DNA of 64,000 nucleotides, taken from positions 749,501 through 813,500 of the forward strand of contig NZ_CP041253.1 of the NCBI RefSeq assembly GCF_006575665.1, written 5' to 3'. A model generated the notes under the pieces. That model was not told the origin of the DNA and did no database searches. It saw nothing but the letters and a program-made list of their open reading frames with translations. Positions 61,587 through 64,000 of the stretch are shown here, piece after piece (positions within the stretch are counted from its first letter, which is position 1; every line of letters starts with the position of its first letter). The position numbers and the translations under genes are program-made. The stretch comes from Echinicola soli (GTDB lineage: Bacteria > Bacteroidota > Bacteroidia > Cytophagales > Cyclobacteriaceae).

Positions 61587-64000
61587 TTATCTACTTAGAT
61601 AAAGGTTTCTCTCTGAGTAAATTTTCAGGAAGTAATCATCCATCAAATCATCAATGAAGTAAATTGCCTCCCCTGTAGATTTCATTTCAGGTCCCAACTC
61701 TTTATTTACGTTGGGGAATTTATGGAAAGAGAAAACCGGCTCCTTGATAGCATAACCTTTTTTGAAAGGTTTAAATTCAAAGTCGGTTACTTTATTTTCT
61801 CCCAACATCACTTTTACGGCATAATTTACATAAGGTTCTCTATATGCCTTACAAATAAACGGTACCGTCCTGGAAGCCCTGGGATTAGCCTCGATGACAT
61901 AAACCTTATCATCTTTCACTGCAAACTGGATATTGATCAGTCCCTTGGTCTCCAGTGCCAAGGCAATCTTCTCCGTAAACGTTTCGATTTGTCGCACCAC
62001 CAAGTCTCCAAGGTTATATGGAGGCAATACGGCATACGAATCCCCGGAGTGAATCCCTGCCGGCTCTATATGCTGCATGATACCGATGATATAAACATTC
62101 TCCCCGTCACAGATAGCATCGGCCTCTGCTTCAATGGCTCCTTCGAGGAAGTGATCAAGCAGTATTTCATTATCAGGAATATCCTTCAATACCTCCACCA
62201 CATGTTGCTCCAGTTCCTTTTCATTGATCACGATCTTCATCCCTTGTCCACCAAGGACATAGGAAGGTCTTACCAAAAGTGGGAAACCGATCGTCTTACA
62301 AAGTTCCAGCGCCTCATCTGTACTGTGGATGGTACCAAATTCGGGATAAGGAACGTCATTTTCTTTCAGCAAGCTGGAAAATTCACCACGGTCCTCTGCC
62401 AAGTCAAGTGCTTCGTAACTTGTTCCCAAAATTTTGATTCCATATTTGTCGAGCTTTTCGGCCAACTTAAGTGCCGTCTGCCCGCCAAGCTGCACTATCA
62501 CCCCTTCAGGTTTTTCGTGCAGGATGATCTCATAGATATGCTCCCAGAATACAGGCTCAAAATACAGTTTATCTGCAATGTCAAAATCCGTAGAGACGGT
62601 CTCTGGGTTACAGTTGATCATGATGGTTTCATAGCCACACTCCTTGGCGGCCAAAACGCCATGGACACAAGAATAATCAAACTCAATTCCCTGCCCTACC
62701 CGGTTAGGACCAGAGCCCAGTACGATGACTTTCTTGCGATCAGAAACCTTGGATTCATTTTCTTCGCCAAACGAAGAATAGTAGTATGGCGTCTGCGCCT
62801 CAAATTCCGCAGCACAGGTATCTACCAACTTGTACATCCGCTTGATGCCCATCTCTTCCCTTCTCTTATTGAAGACCTCACTTTCCAGGCAGCCCAGCAA
62901 GTGCGCAATCTGACGGTCCGCATAGCCTTTTTGTTTGGCCACCATCATCAGGTCCTTAGGGATGGTATCCAGGGTATATTTGTCAAGGGTAATGTCCAGG
63001 TGTACCAACTCCTCGATTTGCTTCAGGAACCACTTATCGATCTTGGTAAGATCGTGGATAGTCCTGAAAGAAATGCCCAGTTTGAAGGCATCGTAAATAT
63101 GGAAAAGCCTGTTCCAGCTAGGATGCTCTAGGCTATAAAGGATCTGCTCTTGATTTTTGAGCTCTTTACCATCCGCACCCAGGCCATTACGTTTTATTTC
63201 AAGTGATTGACAGGCTTTTTGGAGGGCCTCCTGGAAGTTTCCTCCGATACCCATCACTTCACCCACAGCCTTCATGGAAAGTCCCAGACGACGATCAGAT
63301 CCTTTGAATTTATCAAAATTCCAACGAGGGATCTTTACAATTACATAATCAATGGCCGGCTCAAAGAATGCTGAAGTATTGCCTGTAATGGAGTTTTTAA
63401 GCTCATCCAGGTTATAGCCTATGGCAAGCTTGGCAGCCACTTTGGCAATCGGATATCCTGTAGCTTTAGATGCCAGGGCGGATGAACGTGAAACTCGTGG
63501 ATTGATCTCAATACCAATGATGGTTTGATTATCAGGGCTCACGGAAAACTGCACGTTACAGCCCCCTGCAAAGTTACCAATGCCATTCATCATCTTAATG
63601 GCGAGGTTTCTCATTTCTTGATAAACTGTATCCGGAAGCGTCATGGCAGGTGCCACCGTAATGGAATCCCCCGTATGGACACCCATTGGGTCAAAGTTCT
63701 CGATAGAACAGATCACCACCATATTTCCTTTGCTGTCCCTCAATACCTCCAGCTCATACTCCTTCCAGCCAAGGATACTCTGTTCGATCAGCACTTCGTG
63801 GGTCGGTGAGGCTTTCAAACCGCCCATTAGGGCATTTTCGAACTCTTCTTCTTTTTCCACGAAGCCTCCACCGGTACCACCAAGGGTATAAGAAGGCCGG
63901 ATCACCAATGGAAAACCAATTTCCTGGGCGATTTCTTTGCCCTGTAAGAAGGACGTAGCTGTTTTACCTATACAAACTCCCACATTGAGTTTTTCCAGAA
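61587..64000 (-). CDS. carB: Carbamoyl-phosphate synthase large subunit (5' end outside window)
   Basis: CarB makes carbamoyl phosphate from bicarbonate, ammonia and ATP for arginine and pyrimidine synthesis. The frame is open at the window edge (LEKLNVGVCIGKTATSF), so the true start lies beyond 64000; a GTG at 63983 is internal. About 803 residues are visible. The first ATP-grasp half has PLVIRPSYTLGGTGGGF, the middle helical region follows, and then the second ATP-grasp half has RPSYVLGGQGM and GSGPNRVGQGIEFDY. The C-terminus ends shortly after the second synthase half (IYSERNLYLSR) without a full allosteric domain of about 130 residues, as in some Bacteroidota. pyrC is elsewhere in this window, but nothing indicates they are co-regulated. 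Confidence 0.95.
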   Translation of the reverse strand, partial: LEKLNVGVCIGKTATSFLQGKEIAQEIGFPLVIRPSYTLGGTGGGFVEKEEEFENALMGGLKASPTHEVLIEQSILGWKEYELEVLRDSKGNMVVICSIENFDPMGVHTGDSITVAPAMTLPDTVYQEMRNLAIKMMNGIGNFAGGCNVQFSVSPDNQTIIGIEINPRVSRSSALASKATGYPIAKVAAKLAIGYNLDELKNSITGNTSAFFEPAIDYVIVKIPRWNFDKFKGSDRRLGLSMKAVGEVMGIGGNFQEALQKACQSLEIKRNGLGADGKELKNQEQILYSLEHPSWNRLFHIYDAFKLGISFRTIHDLTKIDKWFLKQIEELVHLDITLDKYTLDTIPKDLMMVAKQKGYADRQIAHLLGCLESEVFNKRREEMGIKRMYKLVDTCAAEFEAQTPYYYSSFGEENESKVSDRKKVIVLGSGPNRVGQGIEFDYSCVHGVLAAKECGYETIMINCNPETVSTDFDIADKLYFEPVFWEHIYEIILHEKPEGVIVQLGGQTALKLAEKLDKYGIKILGTSYEALDLAEDRGEFSSLLKENDVPYPEFGTIHSTDEALELCKTIGFPLLVRPSYVLGGQGMKIVINEKELEQHVVEVLKDIPDNEILLDHFLEGAIEAEADAICDGENVYIIGIMQHIEPAGIHSGDSYAVLPPYNLGDLVVRQIETFTEKIALALETKGLINIQFAVKDDKVYVIEANPRASRTVPFICKAYREPYVNYAVKVMLGENKVTDFEFKPFKKGYAIKEPVFSFHKFPNVNKELGPEMKSTGEAIYFIDDLMDDYFLKIYSERNLYLSR

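Noticed and set aside
61722..63131. A 469-residue open frame on the plus strand.
   Set aside because: Antisense to carB; no motif, histidine/leucine/isoleucine-rich as expected for a shadow frame.

Overview
The window looks like a contiguous piece of chromosome from a member of the Bacteroidota, most likely order Cytophagales and probably an Echinicola-like member of the Cyclobacteriaceae. That placement is inferred from gene content, not from a search. The clues are promoters of the TTTG-N19-TAnnTTTG type with A-rich leaders instead of Shine-Dalgarno boxes, a PorE-like TPR/beta-propeller/OmpA lipoprotein, lamin-tail and DUF4252 proteins, a one-cysteine DksA/TraR protein, a zinc-ribbon-less AccD and an Nqr-type NqrF. 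Most genes are housekeeping. Both ends are cut inside genes: infB on the left and carB on the right.

Left part (1-15 kb): the 3' end of infB with a strong terminator, two unknown small ORFs, a methyltransferase/asd pair, a secreted lamin-tail protein, a lipoprotein asparaginase-family hydrolase, a DksA-like protein, scpB, an RluB-type pseudouridine synthase, a 22-codon ORF in what looks like its own transcription unit, DUF427 plus a flavin disulfide oxidoreductase, and an ECF sigma / anti-sigma-like / DUF4252 / DUF4252 operon. A repeat-rich spacer and tRNA-Phe follow.

Middle (15-41 kb): a two-gene Fe-S oxidoreductase, the PorE-like protein, purM, a ceramidase-like hydrolase, a methyltransferase, an acyl-CoA dehydrogenase, a UbiA-like membrane protein and an SGNH hydrolase. 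Next comes the most accessory-looking stretch (28.1-32.1 kb): a Crp/Fnr regulator with a perfect FNR-type palindrome upstream of its two downstream genes, an AT-rich pair made of a secreted unknown and a HipB-like XRE regulator with two N8-spaced operators, and a complete IS4-type element. After it lie gcvP, an M28 peptidase, a lipoprotein, a DEAD-box helicase, dihydroorotase and tRNA-His.

Right part (41-64 kb): an unrecognised 49-codon ORF between two terminators, a tight three-gene glycogen/maltodextrin operon (debranching enzyme, GT4 glycosyltransferase, GH57), clpB, rlmN, an outer-membrane barrel, murQ with a nearby GlcNAc-kinase-like / cytochrome-b5-like / arginase-fold operon, nqrF, accD, an MscS channel, a CstA-family transporter, a lipoprotein metalloprotease, DUF4834 and carB. 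Large spacers hold three copies of one dispersed repeat, two of another, and an 88-bp palindromic element nested in one copy. I see no CRISPR array, prophage, or recognisable defence or secondary-metabolite island. The strongest leads are regulatory (FNR-like and HipB-like operators) and the two short ORFs.
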